NCBI RefSeq assembly: GCF_001722335.1 | Contig: NZ_MIHA01000007.1 | Location: forward strand, 186,001 to 250,000 | Reading direction: 5' to 3' | DNA length: 64,000 nt | From: Mycolicibacterium flavescens | GTDB lineage: Bacteria; Actinomycetota; Actinomycetes; Mycobacteriales; Mycobacteriaceae | Shown here: positions 25,900 to 34,558 of the stretch, in pieces | Layout of the letters: every line of letters starts with the position of its first letter | Position numbering within the stretch: the stretch's first letter is position 1 | Translations under genes and position numbers: made by a program | Notes under the pieces: model-generated | Seen by the model: only the letters and a program-made list of their open reading frames with translations | Databases searched by the model: none | Told to the model about the DNA's origin: nothing

Positions 25900-28800
25900 G
25901 TGAGCGTGGTGCCGGAATTCGGCGTCCTAGGTCCGCTCAGTGTCAGTCGCGACGGCGGCCAGCCGATAGATCTCGGTGGCCCGAAGCAGCGCGAACTGCT
26001 CGCCTTGCTGTTGCTTCACCCCAATCGGTGTCTGTCGGCGGACCGCATCGCAGACGCGATCTGGCATGGCGCACCGCCTGCCAGCGCGAACGTCACTCTG
26101 CGCGCTCACGTGTCGCGGCTTCGCGCTCGTCTGTCGGCAGAGGGCGTCCACGACGTTCCCGTCACTCAGAAGGCCGGATACGGGGTCTTCTTGAGCCGCG
26201 GCCAGATCGACAGCGCCCGGTTCGAGGACCTACTCGAAGCAGGGCAGGAGGCGCTGCGGAGCGGGAATCCCGAACGGGCCGCTGGAGTGCTGCGCGAAGC
26301 GCTGAGCCTGTGGCGCGGCGGGGTGCTCGAAGATCTGGGTCAACCAGCGTTCGCCGTAGCCGAGACAGCGCGCCTCGAGGAGCTCCGATTGGTGGCACTT
26401 GATCACCGGATCGACGCCGACCTCGCATTGGGCCGACACCATGCATTGATCGCCGAGCTCGAAAGTCTCTCTGCAGCACATCCGTTCAGGGAGCGCCTGC
26501 ACGCCCTGCTCATGCTGGCGCTGTATCGGTCGGGCCGCCAAGCCGAGGCGCTGCGGGTGGGCACGGAATTGCGGCGCCGACTCGACGCAGAACTCGGCGT
26601 CGACCCAAGCCCTGACCTGCGTGCCCTGGAAACCGCGATCCTGAAACAGGATTCCAGACTTCAGCTGCCAGACCGCGATGCGGAGCGGGCCACGGTATCG
26701 ATCAAGTACCGTCCGCCCACGTCAGCGCGTCGGCTCGTGTCCCGCGGACGACTGATCGAAAAGTTACGCGGCAGCGGTGGACGACGGCTGGTCATGATCC
26801 GCGGACCCGCAGGCTCCGGTAAGACGACGCTGGCCGCGCAGTGGCGCACTGTTCTTGCCGACGAGGGCACGGCCGTCGCCTGGCTCACCGTCGATGAGGA
26901 CGACAACAACGTCGTATGGTTCGTCACCGATCTCATCGAGGCCGTGCGAACGGTACGTCCCACACTGGCTCGACAACTGCGGCAGGTGCTGGAGGAGCGC
27001 GGGCCCACTGTGATCCGCCGGGTGCTGACCTCGTTTATCGACCAGATCGACGACGACGGCGCCTCCGTCGTCATCGTGATCGACGACTGGCACCGCATCA
27101 CCGAGGCGACCACGATCGAGGCACTGACTTACCTACTCGACCACTGCGGTGCGCACACACAGGTGATCGTCACCAGCCGGACCCGGTCGAACCTTCCGGT
27201 CAGCCGGATGCGGGCCCGCGACGAGCTTGTCGAAATCGACTCGCAGGACATGCGGTTCGATACCTCGGAATCGCGTGCATTTCTCTTGGGGACCTGCGGC
27301 CTGGCTCTGGACGACACGCACGTGGCGAGCTTGGAGCGGACTACCGACGGTTGGGTGGTCGGGCTGCAGCTCGCATCGCTGTCACTGCGCGTTTGTCGAG
27401 ACCCCGGCATGGTGATCAGCCGAATGTCAGGCCGTGATCACGCCATTGGCGAATATCTGGCCGAGAACGTGCTCGATTCGTTACAACCCGAGTTGCGTGA
27501 TTTCCTCATGGCCACATCGATCACCGAACGGATCAGCGGCGATCTGGCATCGACGCTGGCCGGCACCGCGCATGGACAGGGCCTGCTCGAAGAGGCCGAG
27601 AACCGCGACCTGTTCCTCCGTCGTCTTGACCCCGACGGTGAATGGTTCCGCTACCACCAATTGTTCGCCGAGTATCTGCGTCGCCGGCTCGAGCGCGACC
27701 ACCCCGACCGGGTTGCACCCTTGCACGCCGCGGCGTCCCGTTGGTTCGCCGAGCAGGGACTGCAGCGGGAAGCGGTGGACCACGCGATCGCGGCAGACGA
27801 CGCCGACCGTGCAGTCGAACTCATCGAACTCTTCGGCGTGGACCTGATCCGGACCGCCAAGGTGTCGACGTTTCGCGGGCTGGTGTCGAAGCTGCCGGCT
27901 CACATCATTGCGCACCGTCCGCGATTACAGCTCGCCGTAGGCTGGGCCAGCGCGATGCTGCAGCAGCCGGAAGGCGCCCGGTCCGCGCTGGAAGCATTTG
28001 AAACCGCGGTGTCGGCCTGCGGCTTGCCGGAGGCCGATCTTCATGGAGCACGACTCGAGGCCGACGTGCTGCGAGCCATGCTCGATAGCTGGGCCGATCG
28101 CACTGCAGGCGTGGAAGAACTGCTGTCCGAATGCCTTTCGAGTCCCGAGGCGGCTCCACCGTTTCTTGTCAGTGTCGCCGCGAATGTGGCCGCGTTCATG
28201 GCGCTTTGGCGGTTCGATTTCGACGCCGTGCGCGGTTGGCAGCAATGGGCTGCGCCCTACCAGGACCGGGACAATCCCTTCAGCCGGATCTATGGACTCT
28301 GCCTGTCCGGTATGGCCGCGCGCGAACAGCTCGACGACGCCGGCGCCGAACGCTGCCTCCGCGAAGCCCTTCAGCTGGCTGAGAGCTACGGGGGGATAAG
28401 GCATTCAGATGCGGAACTGCTCGCGGGCGCGCTTCTCGGCGAATTACTGTTCGAACGCGGCGAGGTCGATGAAGCAGAACGACTGCTCGATGACAGTTAC
28501 GAGTTCGGGTCATCGGGCGGAACGGTCGAATTCCTGATTCTGCGGCACGTCGTGAGTGCGCGAGTCAAGGCCGCACGCGGTGACCGCGACACCGCCGCTG
28601 TGCGTCTGAATGAAGGCGCGCGGGTCGCCGTGGCACTGGGATTGCCGCGGTTGCGCTCCCACGTCGATAACGAACTCACGCGGATGGGACTGCCGATCGT
28701 CGGCCGACGAGGGCGAGTCGACCAAGAGGCATTGCCCCATGGTGGGCTGGGCGAGGCCACGGCCCAGATCCGCGACGAGGCCGTCATCCGTGGCTTGTCC

Positions 28801-28974
28801 GCCGAACAACCCGACCTTGCCTGTCAGCTTGCCCGCGAGTGGGTGGAGCGCCTCGTTCCCCAGGGCCGCCCGCGTGCGTTGCTGCAGGCCAAGCGCCTGT
28901 TGGCGGAAGCTATGGCAGCGGCAGGCCGATCCGACGACACCGGGCAGGCGCTCGTCACAGGCGCCCCGGCCTGA
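25900..28974 (+). CDS. SARP-STAND regulator (AfsR/MalT hybrid, 1024 aa)
   Basis: Domains in order: OmpR-type winged helix (1-100), BTAD helical domain (about 105-250), STAND ATPase of the MalT type (about 280-500) with Walker A RGPAGSGKTT (301-310) and Walker B VVIVIDDWH (about 385-393), a FRYHQLFAEYLRRRL block typical of MalT, then about 370 residues of TPR-like helical repeats. MalT-type proteins carry a C-terminal LuxR helix-turn-helix; here it is absent and DNA binding has moved to the SARP N-terminus. SARPs activate secondary-metabolite or stress genes; AfsR combines SARP and ATPase in a related way. Targets are unknown; the small secreted protein 120 bp downstream is a candidate. Confidence 0.88.
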   Translation: MSVVPEFGVLGPLSVSRDGGQPIDLGGPKQRELLALLLLHPNRCLSADRIADAIWHGAPPASANVTLRAHVSRLRARLSAEGVHDVPVTQKAGYGVFLSRGQIDSARFEDLLEAGQEALRSGNPERAAGVLREALSLWRGGVLEDLGQPAFAVAETARLEELRLVALDHRIDADLALGRHHALIAELESLSAAHPFRERLHALLMLALYRSGRQAEALRVGTELRRRLDAELGVDPSPDLRALETAILKQDSRLQLPDRDAERATVSIKYRPPTSARRLVSRGRLIEKLRGSGGRRLVMIRGPAGSGKTTLAAQWRTVLADEGTAVAWLTVDEDDNNVVWFVTDLIEAVRTVRPTLARQLRQVLEERGPTVIRRVLTSFIDQIDDDGASVVIVIDDWHRITEATTIEALTYLLDHCGAHTQVIVTSRTRSNLPVSRMRARDELVEIDSQDMRFDTSESRAFLLGTCGLALDDTHVASLERTTDGWVVGLQLASLSLRVCRDPGMVISRMSGRDHAIGEYLAENVLDSLQPELRDFLMATSITERISGDLASTLAGTAHGQGLLEEAENRDLFLRRLDPDGEWFRYHQLFAEYLRRRLERDHPDRVAPLHAAASRWFAEQGLQREAVDHAIAADDADRAVELIELFGVDLIRTAKVSTFRGLVSKLPAHIIAHRPRLQLAVGWASAMLQQPEGARSALEAFETAVSACGLPEADLHGARLEADVLRAMLDSWADRTAGVEELLSECLSSPEAAPPFLVSVAANVAAFMALWRFDFDAVRGWQQWAAPYQDRDNPFSRIYGLCLSGMAAREQLDDAGAERCLREALQLAESYGGIRHSDAELLAGALLGELLFERGEVDEAERLLDDSYEFGSSGGTVEFLILRHVVSARVKAARGDRDTAAVRLNEGARVAVALGLPRLRSHVDNELTRMGLPIVGRRGRVDQEALPHGGLGEATAQIRDEAVIRGLSAEQPDLACQLAREWVERLVPQGRPRALLQAKRLLAEAMAAAGRSDDTGQALVTGAPA

Positions 28975-29097
28975 AGGCCGTACACCGTGCTGCAACGCAT
29001 CTGCAACAGCGATTCGCGACGGTGGTCCCGTCATCTCATCACTGCATTCGCGGGGGAATCAGCCGATGAGCAACTGATCGACTGAAGGAGAACTCAA

Positions 29098-29505
29098 ATG
29101 AAGAAGAAGTACCCGTTGTGGGTGTTCGGCCCCGCTGCGCTCGCCACGGCGATCGGGGTGCTCGTGCCGCCCGGCGTCTCGCAGGCGCTGTGGGATATCG
29201 GGGAGTGGGATACATGTGCGACGGCAGCGTCCGGTAGGAACGCAGCCGGGAAAACGACCACCGCACAGTTCCTCGAGGAGCTTCGGTTCTGCTGCGACAG
29301 GTCCGGCGGCGAATGGGACACCTCTGAGCGGAAATGCGAGGCGCCGCCCGCAACGGCGCAGACCGCTCCGCAGAGCCCCGGCGAAGTCGTCCAGGCGCCC
29401 ACGGCGGGCACGGCCGATCCGGGCCAGAACCCGGAGCGCACCGGCGACGGCACGTACGAGGTGGTGCCGATCGGCCCCGGCGGGCCGGTTCTCTTCAACC
29501 CGTAG
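29098..29505 (+). CDS. Small secreted protein, uncharacterised
   Basis: This 135-residue protein starts MKKKYPLWVFGPAALATAIGVLVPPGVSQA, a Sec signal peptide probably cleaved after SQA. The mature part has four cysteines in a short span (EWDTCATA, RFCCDRSGGEWD, ERKCEAPP), likely two disulfides, and then a Pro/Thr/Gly-rich tail to the end. GAAGGAG precedes the ATG with good spacing. No family recognised. It lies 123 bp after the SARP-STAND gene on the same strand and ends shortly before a strong hairpin terminator. Confidence 0.75.
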   Translation: MKKKYPLWVFGPAALATAIGVLVPPGVSQALWDIGEWDTCATAASGRNAAGKTTTAQFLEELRFCCDRSGGEWDTSERKCEAPPATAQTAPQSPGEVVQAPTAGTADPGQNPERTGDGTYEVVPIGPGGPVLFNP

Positions 29506-29519
29506 GCGCTGCGAACGCA

Positions 29520-29553
29520 CTTGTGGCGCCGGGGTCGGAACCGGCGCCACAAG
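29520..29553. terminator. 13-bp perfect hairpin between convergent genes
   Basis: CTTGTGGCGCCGG (29520-29532) pairs exactly with 29541-29553 around an 8-nt loop. It sits 14 bp after the secreted-protein stop and 14 bp before the stop of the convergent hemophore gene. There is no U-run, as is common for mycobacterial terminators. It would work in both directions. Confidence 0.8.
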
Positions 29554-29567
29554 GTCGCACTATTGGG

Positions 29568-29972
29568 TTAGGCGTCAGTCAACGCCTCTGAAATCGGCGT
29601 CGGATTCACCTCGACGCCACACTGATTCGAGATTTCCGCTGCCGGCTGGTTGATCGCCTTCAGCTCCGATTCGACCTGCGGGTTCTGCTCGAAGTATGCG
29701 CTGAACGCCTGGGTCGGCTCGGCGGGCGACTGCGTCGTGATCTGTGTCAGCGCCTGGTTCGCCTCGGGGTTGGCGGCGAGGTAGGTGCTGGTCGACGCCG
29801 CCACCGTGCTCGAGGTGGTGGCAATCGCGCTCACGCTGCAGGTGGAGTCCTGCGTCGGAGCCGGCTGTGCGTTGACGACCGGCGTGACCATCGCGGCGGA
29901 CCCGAAGGCGAACAGGCCGCCGGCGAACATGCCGTACAGGCCGCGTCGCACGGTCGTTGCGGACATCTTCAT
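29568..29972 (-). CDS. Hemophore-related (heme-binding, Rv0203-like) secreted protein
   Basis: This 134-residue exported protein resembles the mycobacterial heme-binding (MHB) family typified by Rv0203. It has a signal peptide to about residue 37 (GLYGMFAGGLFAFGSAAMVTPVVNA), then a helical domain with STYLAANPEANQALTQIT, AFSAYFEQNPQVESELKAI and two cysteines (STCSVS and SNQCGVE) likely bridged. Hemophores carry heme to MmpL transporters outside the cell. The frame is open upstream, but ATG29972 is preceded by AGAGGAG at 8 nt spacing and begins the signal. It is the only gene between the two neighbouring units and looks monocistronic. Confidence 0.78.
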   Translation of the reverse strand: MKMSATTVRRGLYGMFAGGLFAFGSAAMVTPVVNAQPAPTQDSTCSVSAIATTSSTVAASTSTYLAANPEANQALTQITTQSPAEPTQAFSAYFEQNPQVESELKAINQPAAEISNQCGVEVNPTPISEALTDA

Positions 29973-30075
29973 CGAATCACTCCTCTGGTCTGCGGCCGGT
30001 TGGCCGCTCACCGAAGGCGTAACCAGGCCCCGGGGGAAGCTAAACAACCACAGCGCAGACGTGGTGCGCGCGCCG

Positions 30076-32154
30076 TCAGCTCACGCTGGCCAGCGCGAAC
30101 GGCAGCACGGCGGGCGCCCCAGCGGCCCTGACCACCCGCGACGCCATCGTCAACGTCCACCCGGTGTCGGTGACGTCGTCGACGAGCAGCACCGGACCCG
30201 TGTTCCCGCCCAGGTCCGGGGACTCCCACGCACCGTGCAGCGCGGCCACCCGGTAGGCCGAGTTCGCCGCGGTCACCGGCCGGCGTCCCGGCGCGTAGGG
30301 CAGCACGCCGAGGTCGGTCAGCCGGCCGAGACGGGCCAGCGCACCGGCCAGCGATGTGATCAACAGCGGATGGGTGTCCGAGTCGAGCGCCATCACCGCG
30401 GTCGGCCGGGTCTCCCAGTCCCACGAGGCCAGCACCTGCACCGCGGCGTCGACCACCTCGTCGGGCACTTCGGCGTCCGGTTCGTCGAGCAGACGCCGCA
30501 GCCGCGCGCCCCAGCCCAGGTCGGTCAGCCGCCCGATCACCCGGCCGGGTTCGGGGCCGTCGGTGATGCGGCCGCGCAGGTCCAGGCCGAGCGTGCCCAG
30601 CCCCGACGGCCACTGCCTGCGCGGGCTGATCTCGACGCCGGGCCGCATGAGCCGACGCCGGGTGTCCTCGACGGCGGTGGTGTCGACGTCGGCGTCGTAG
30701 CGCGCGCCGGCGCAGTTGTCGCAGCGCCCGCACCGTTCACCTTCGGTGAGGTCGGGATCGTCGAGTTGCGCTCGCAGAAAAGCCATTCGGCAGCTGTCGG
30801 TGGTCTGGTAGTCGAGCATCGCCTGCTGTTCGCGCTTACGGGCCTCGTCGAGCCTGCGGTAGCGGGCTTCGTCGTACTCCCACTCCTGACCCGTGCCGAC
30901 CCAGCCGCCCTTCACCCGCCGCACCGCGCCGTCGACGTCGAGCACCTTGAGCACCATCTCCAGCCGGGTGCGGTTGAGGTCGACAAGCGGCTCCAGCGCG
31001 GCCGTCGACTGCGGACGCTCCGGGTCGAGTTCGCGAATCACCTTGCGCACCAGAGTTTCCTGCGGGAAAGCGACCGAGGAGAAGTACCGCCAGACGTCCT
31101 GGTCTTCGCGGCCCGGCAGCAGGATCACCTCGGCGCTGTCCGTGGACCGGCCGGCGCGGCCGACCTGCTGGTAGTAGGCGATCGGCGAGGACGGGGCGCC
31201 GAGGTGCACGACGAACCCGAGGTCGGGTTTGTCGAAGCCCATGCCGAGCGCCGACGTCGCGATCAGCGCCTTGACCCGGTTGGCCAGCAGGTCCGCCTCG
31301 AGTTGCTCGCGTTCGGCGGCCTCGGTGCCGCCGGTGTACGCGGCGACGGTATGGCCCTGCTCGGTCAGCAAGGCGGCGATGTCACGCGCCTGCGCGACGG
31401 TCAGCGTGTAGACGATTCCCGATCCCGGCAGCGAATCCAGATGTGCGGCAAGCCAAGCCGCGCGCTGGGCGGGGTTGCCGGCCTTGACCACCGACAGCCG
31501 CAGCGATTCGCGGTCCAGACCGCCGCGGAGCACCAGCGTGTCACCTCCGCCGACGCCCAACTGCGCGGCGACGTCGTCGACCACCCGGTCGTTGGCGGTG
31601 GCGGTGGTGGCCAGCACCGGGATGTCGGCGCCGAGTTCGGCGATCAGCGTGCGGATACGGCGGTAGTCCGGGCGGAAGTCGTGACCCCAGTCCGACACGC
31701 AGTGCGCCTCGTCGACCACCACGAGCCCGGCGTCGCGCGCCAGCGCGGGCAGCACCGCGTCGCGGAAGTCGGGGTTGTTCAGCCGCTCCGGGCTGACCAG
31801 CAGCACGTCGAGTTCGCCGCCGCGGACCCGCTGGTGGATCTCGTCCCATTCGGTGACGTTGCTGGAGTTGATGGTGGCGGCGTGCACACCGGCACGGTCG
31901 GCGGCGGCGACCTGGTTGCGCATCAACGCCAGCAGCGGCGAGACGATCACCGTCGGGCCGTGTCCGGCGGCGCGCAGCAGCTTGGCGGCGATGAAGTAGA
32001 CCGCGGATTTGCCCCAACCGGTGCGCTGCACGACCAGGGCGCGACGGCGGTGCACCACCAGCGCCTCGATCGCGGTCCACTGGTCGTCACGCAGCACGGC
32101 CCGTGGACCGGCCAGCTGCTCGAGGATCTCCTGGGCCTGCGCGCGGTCAGTCAC
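30076..32154 (-). CDS. RecQ-family DNA helicase fused to a phosphoribosyltransferase-like domain
   Basis: This 692-residue protein begins with a superfamily 2 helicase: Walker A QRTGWGKS (43-50), DEAH at 148-151 within VVVDEAHCVSDWGHDFRPDY, then TTATAND and the C-terminal helicase lobe ending YYQQVGRAGRS. The RecQ zinc site (CRMAFL...ERCGRCDNC) is present, but no HRDC domain follows. The last 130 residues look like a type I phosphoribosyltransferase, with the PRPP loop VLLVDDVTDTGWT at 655-667. The frame is open to 32370, but GTG32154 begins family-like sequence (TDRAQAQEILEQL). Role in DNA repair or recombination is inferred from the helicase; the function of the tail is unknown. Confidence 0.88.
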   Translation of the reverse strand: MTDRAQAQEILEQLAGPRAVLRDDQWTAIEALVVHRRRALVVQRTGWGKSAVYFIAAKLLRAAGHGPTVIVSPLLALMRNQVAAADRAGVHAATINSSNVTEWDEIHQRVRGGELDVLLVSPERLNNPDFRDAVLPALARDAGLVVVDEAHCVSDWGHDFRPDYRRIRTLIAELGADIPVLATTATANDRVVDDVAAQLGVGGGDTLVLRGGLDRESLRLSVVKAGNPAQRAAWLAAHLDSLPGSGIVYTLTVAQARDIAALLTEQGHTVAAYTGGTEAAEREQLEADLLANRVKALIATSALGMGFDKPDLGFVVHLGAPSSPIAYYQQVGRAGRSTDSAEVILLPGREDQDVWRYFSSVAFPQETLVRKVIRELDPERPQSTAALEPLVDLNRTRLEMVLKVLDVDGAVRRVKGGWVGTGQEWEYDEARYRRLDEARKREQQAMLDYQTTDSCRMAFLRAQLDDPDLTEGERCGRCDNCAGARYDADVDTTAVEDTRRRLMRPGVEISPRRQWPSGLGTLGLDLRGRITDGPEPGRVIGRLTDLGWGARLRRLLDEPDAEVPDEVVDAAVQVLASWDWETRPTAVMALDSDTHPLLITSLAGALARLGRLTDLGVLPYAPGRRPVTAANSAYRVAALHGAWESPDLGGNTGPVLLVDDVTDTGWTLTMASRVVRAAGAPAVLPFALASVS

Positions 32155-32262
32155 CGCCTCATCGTGCCCCGTGGGTGCGACAGTTTCGACCCGGTGTGTG
32201 CGCAGGGTTACATCCAGGTTTAAGGGGTATGCGACGAAGGTGTCCCTGGGTCGAGAACGGGT

Positions 32263-32550
32263 GTGACGATGGTCCAGTACCACTATCGCTGCGAAAAGGG
32301 CTGCGGCACAACGCAACAATCGTATTCGATGCACAGCTGCCCGGCCGTCGTCAAATGCCCGCAATGTCACGGTGACGCCCGCAAGCTGATGTCGTCACCG
32401 CACCTGGGCCGTACCGGTGTCGCGATGCGTCTTCACGATGCGACGCGCGCGACGGCAGAACGACCGAACGTCGTCGCCGCGCCCCCGCCTGCGGCCCGCC
32501 GGCAGAACGTCACCGCCAACCCGCTGCACCGCAAGCTCCCGCGAAACTGA
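32263..32550 (+). CDS. FmdB-like zinc-ribbon protein
   Basis: This 95-residue protein has an N-terminal zinc ribbon in which cysteines occur as YRCEKGC and VKCPQCHG, with SMHSCP between, and then a basic low-complexity tail. FmdB-type small zinc-ribbon proteins accompany formamidase/acetamidase genes and are described as regulatory. The formamidase gene follows 10 bp later. GTG32263 or ATG32269 can be the start. It is divergent from the RecQ gene, with about 108 bp between starts. Confidence 0.72.
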   Translation: MTMVQYHYRCEKGCGTTQQSYSMHSCPAVVKCPQCHGDARKLMSSPHLGRTGVAMRLHDATRATAERPNVVAAPPPAARRQNVTANPLHRKLPRN

Positions 32551-32560
32551 AGGAACCCCG

Positions 32561-33814
32561 ATGCCCGAACTCATATTTCCGCTCGATTCCAGCAAGAAGT
32601 TCCCCGACCAGCAGATCGTCGGGCACAACCGCTGGCACCCCGACATCCCCGCGGCGGTGTCGGTCAAGCAGGGTGATTCGTTCCGCGTGCACTGCCGCGA
32701 GTGGTTCGACGGCGACATCCACAACGACGACTCCGCCGAGGACATCCGCGATGCGCCGATGTCGAAGGTGCATGCCCTGTCGGGGCCGATCGCCGTCGAG
32801 GGGGCCCGCCCGGGTGACCTGTTGATCGTGGACATCCTCGACGTCGGGCCGCTGCCTCAGGAGGACTCCGGGCCGCTGGCCGGTCAGGGGTGGGGCTACA
32901 CCGGGATCTTCGCCAAGAGCAACGGAGGCAGCTTCCTGGTCGACCAGTTTCCGGACGCCTACAAGGCGGTCTGGGACTTCTCCGGGGAGAAGGCGACCTC
33001 GCGTCACGTGCCCGGCGTCGAGTTCACCGGCATCACCCATCCGGGGCTGATGGGTACCGCGCCGTCGGCCGAACTGCTCGGCAACTGGAACTCCCGCGAG
33101 GCCGCGTTGATCGCGACCGACCCGGATCGCGAACCGCCGTTGGCGCTGCCGCCGGAGCCCACCGACGCCGTCCTCGGCACCCTGACCGGCGACGCGTTCG
33201 ACAAGGTCGCCGCCGAGGGGGCCCGCACCGCGCCGCCGCGCGAGAACGGCGGCAACATGGACATCAAGAACCTGACGCGGGGCACCCGGGTGTTCTATCC
33301 GGTGTTCGTCGACGGCGCGAAGCTGTCGGTCGGCGACCTGCACTTCTCGCAGGGCGACGGCGAGATCACGTTCTGCGGCGGCATCGAGATGGGCGGGTTC
33401 ATCGATCTGCGGGTCGACGTCATCTCCGGCGGGATGGAGACCTACGGCATCCGCGAGCACCCGGTCTTCCTGCCCGGCAACACCCAGCCGCAGTACTCGG
33501 AATGGTTGACGTTCTCGGGGACGTCGGTGACCCTCGACGGCGAGCAGCGGTATCTGGATTCCCAGCTCGCGTATCAGCGGGCCTGCCTGCACGCGATCGA
33601 CTACCTGACCAACTTCGGCTACAGCCCGGAGCAGGCCTACCTGTTGCTCGGGGCCGCGCCGATCGAGGGACGGTTCTCCGGCGTGGTCGACATCCCGAAC
33701 TCGTGTGCGACGGTGTATCTGCCGACGGCGATCTTCGACTTCCCGATCGCCCCGACCGCGGGCAAGCCGGTGAAGATCGACCCCGGTATCGGCGCCCCCC
33801 GCGCCGCGTCGTAG
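32561..33814 (+). CDS. fmdA: Formamidase/acetamidase (FmdA/AmdA family)
   Basis: This 417-residue amidohydrolase (Methylophilus FmdA is about 407) hydrolyses short amides such as formamide or acetamide to the acid and ammonia. Family segments include HNRWHPDIPAAVSVKQGD, ALSGPIAVEGARPGDLLIVDILDVGP, GITHPGLMGTAPS, LTRGTRVFYPVFVDGAKLSVGDLHFSQGDGE and the C-terminal DIPNSCATVYLPTAIFDF. The ATG follows GAAGGAAC, and the zinc-ribbon gene lies directly upstream. Acetamidases of M. smegmatis are inducible, but the inducible amiE type is a different family. A hairpin at 33841-33878 closes the operon. Confidence 0.9.
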   Translation: MPELIFPLDSSKKFPDQQIVGHNRWHPDIPAAVSVKQGDSFRVHCREWFDGDIHNDDSAEDIRDAPMSKVHALSGPIAVEGARPGDLLIVDILDVGPLPQEDSGPLAGQGWGYTGIFAKSNGGSFLVDQFPDAYKAVWDFSGEKATSRHVPGVEFTGITHPGLMGTAPSAELLGNWNSREAALIATDPDREPPLALPPEPTDAVLGTLTGDAFDKVAAEGARTAPPRENGGNMDIKNLTRGTRVFYPVFVDGAKLSVGDLHFSQGDGEITFCGGIEMGGFIDLRVDVISGGMETYGIREHPVFLPGNTQPQYSEWLTFSGTSVTLDGEQRYLDSQLAYQRACLHAIDYLTNFGYSPEQAYLLLGAAPIEGRFSGVVDIPNSCATVYLPTAIFDFPIAPTAGKPVKIDPGIGAPRAAS

Positions 33815-33840
33815 GAGTCGTAGGAGCTGCCGAACGTGGA

Positions 33841-33878
33841 TTACCCGCACGCCAAATCGCGATCAGACGTGCGGGTAA
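33841..33878. terminator. 11-bp perfect hairpin after the formamidase gene
   Basis: TTACCCGCACG (33841-33851) and CGTGCGGGTAA (33868-33878) are exact inverse copies with a 16-nt loop, 27 bp after the formamidase stop and 31 bp before the dedA start. A terminator is most likely; an operator for the DedA gene is the alternative. Confidence 0.65.
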
Positions 33879-33909
33879 CGCACTTTCGCGCCAAGGAGGG
33901 GACCGCACC

Positions 33910-34539
33910 ATGACCGTTGATGCCGCCGCGACGGTCGGCGGTGTGGCCGGCTGGGCGGTGTCGCTGATGGAGCGCCTCGGTGGCATCGGCGCCGGCGCCG
34001 TCATCGCCGCGGAGAACGTCTTCCCGCCGCTGCCGAGCGAGATCATCCTGCCGTTGGCGGGTCTGTCCGCGGCGCGGGGCGAGATGCCGCTGTGGGAAGC
34101 CATCGTCGGGACCACAGTGGGTTCCGTGGTGGGCGCCATCGTCCTGTACCTGGTGGGCGCCCACCTCGGACGCGACCGGGTTCACCGGCTGGCGCAGCGA
34201 TTGCCGTTCTTCTCCGACGACGACCTGACGAAAAGCGAAGCGTGGTTCCGTCGGCACGGGTCTTGGGCGGTGCTGTTCGGGCGGATGATCCCGGTGGTCC
34301 GGAGCCTGGTGTCGGTGCCCGCCGGGATCTACTGCATGCCGTTCGTCCGGTTCCTGGCACTGACGACGGCGGGAAGCGCGGCCTGGAACAGCCTGCTCGT
34401 GGTGGCCGGCTACCAGTTGGGCGACAACTGGGAAACCGTGTCCACCTGGACATCTCGCTACCAGTACGCGGTGCTGGCCGTCGCCGCCGCCCTGATCGCG
34501 GGGTGGCTGGTGCAGAAGCGGCGCAGCCGAACCGGCTAG
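33910..34539 (+). CDS. DedA/VTT-family membrane protein
   Basis: This 209-residue DedA protein has the typical start of the VTT domain (VIAAENVFPPLPSEIILPLAGLSAARG) and the conserved FGRMIPVVRSLVSVPAGIYCMPF motif with the two functional arginines. It ends in a hydrophobic helix and a basic tail (VQKRRSRTG). DedA proteins act as lipid-carrier flippases (undecaprenyl or decaprenyl phosphate) or affect membrane potential and drug resistance. AAGGAGG precedes ATG33910. It is convergent with the hemolysin III gene. Confidence 0.88.
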   Translation: MTVDAAATVGGVAGWAVSLMERLGGIGAGAVIAAENVFPPLPSEIILPLAGLSAARGEMPLWEAIVGTTVGSVVGAIVLYLVGAHLGRDRVHRLAQRLPFFSDDDLTKSEAWFRRHGSWAVLFGRMIPVVRSLVSVPAGIYCMPFVRFLALTTAGSAAWNSLLVVAGYQLGDNWETVSTWTSRYQYAVLAVAAALIAGWLVQKRRSRTG

Positions 34540-34558
34540 GCCCGTCGCCGCAAAAGTC

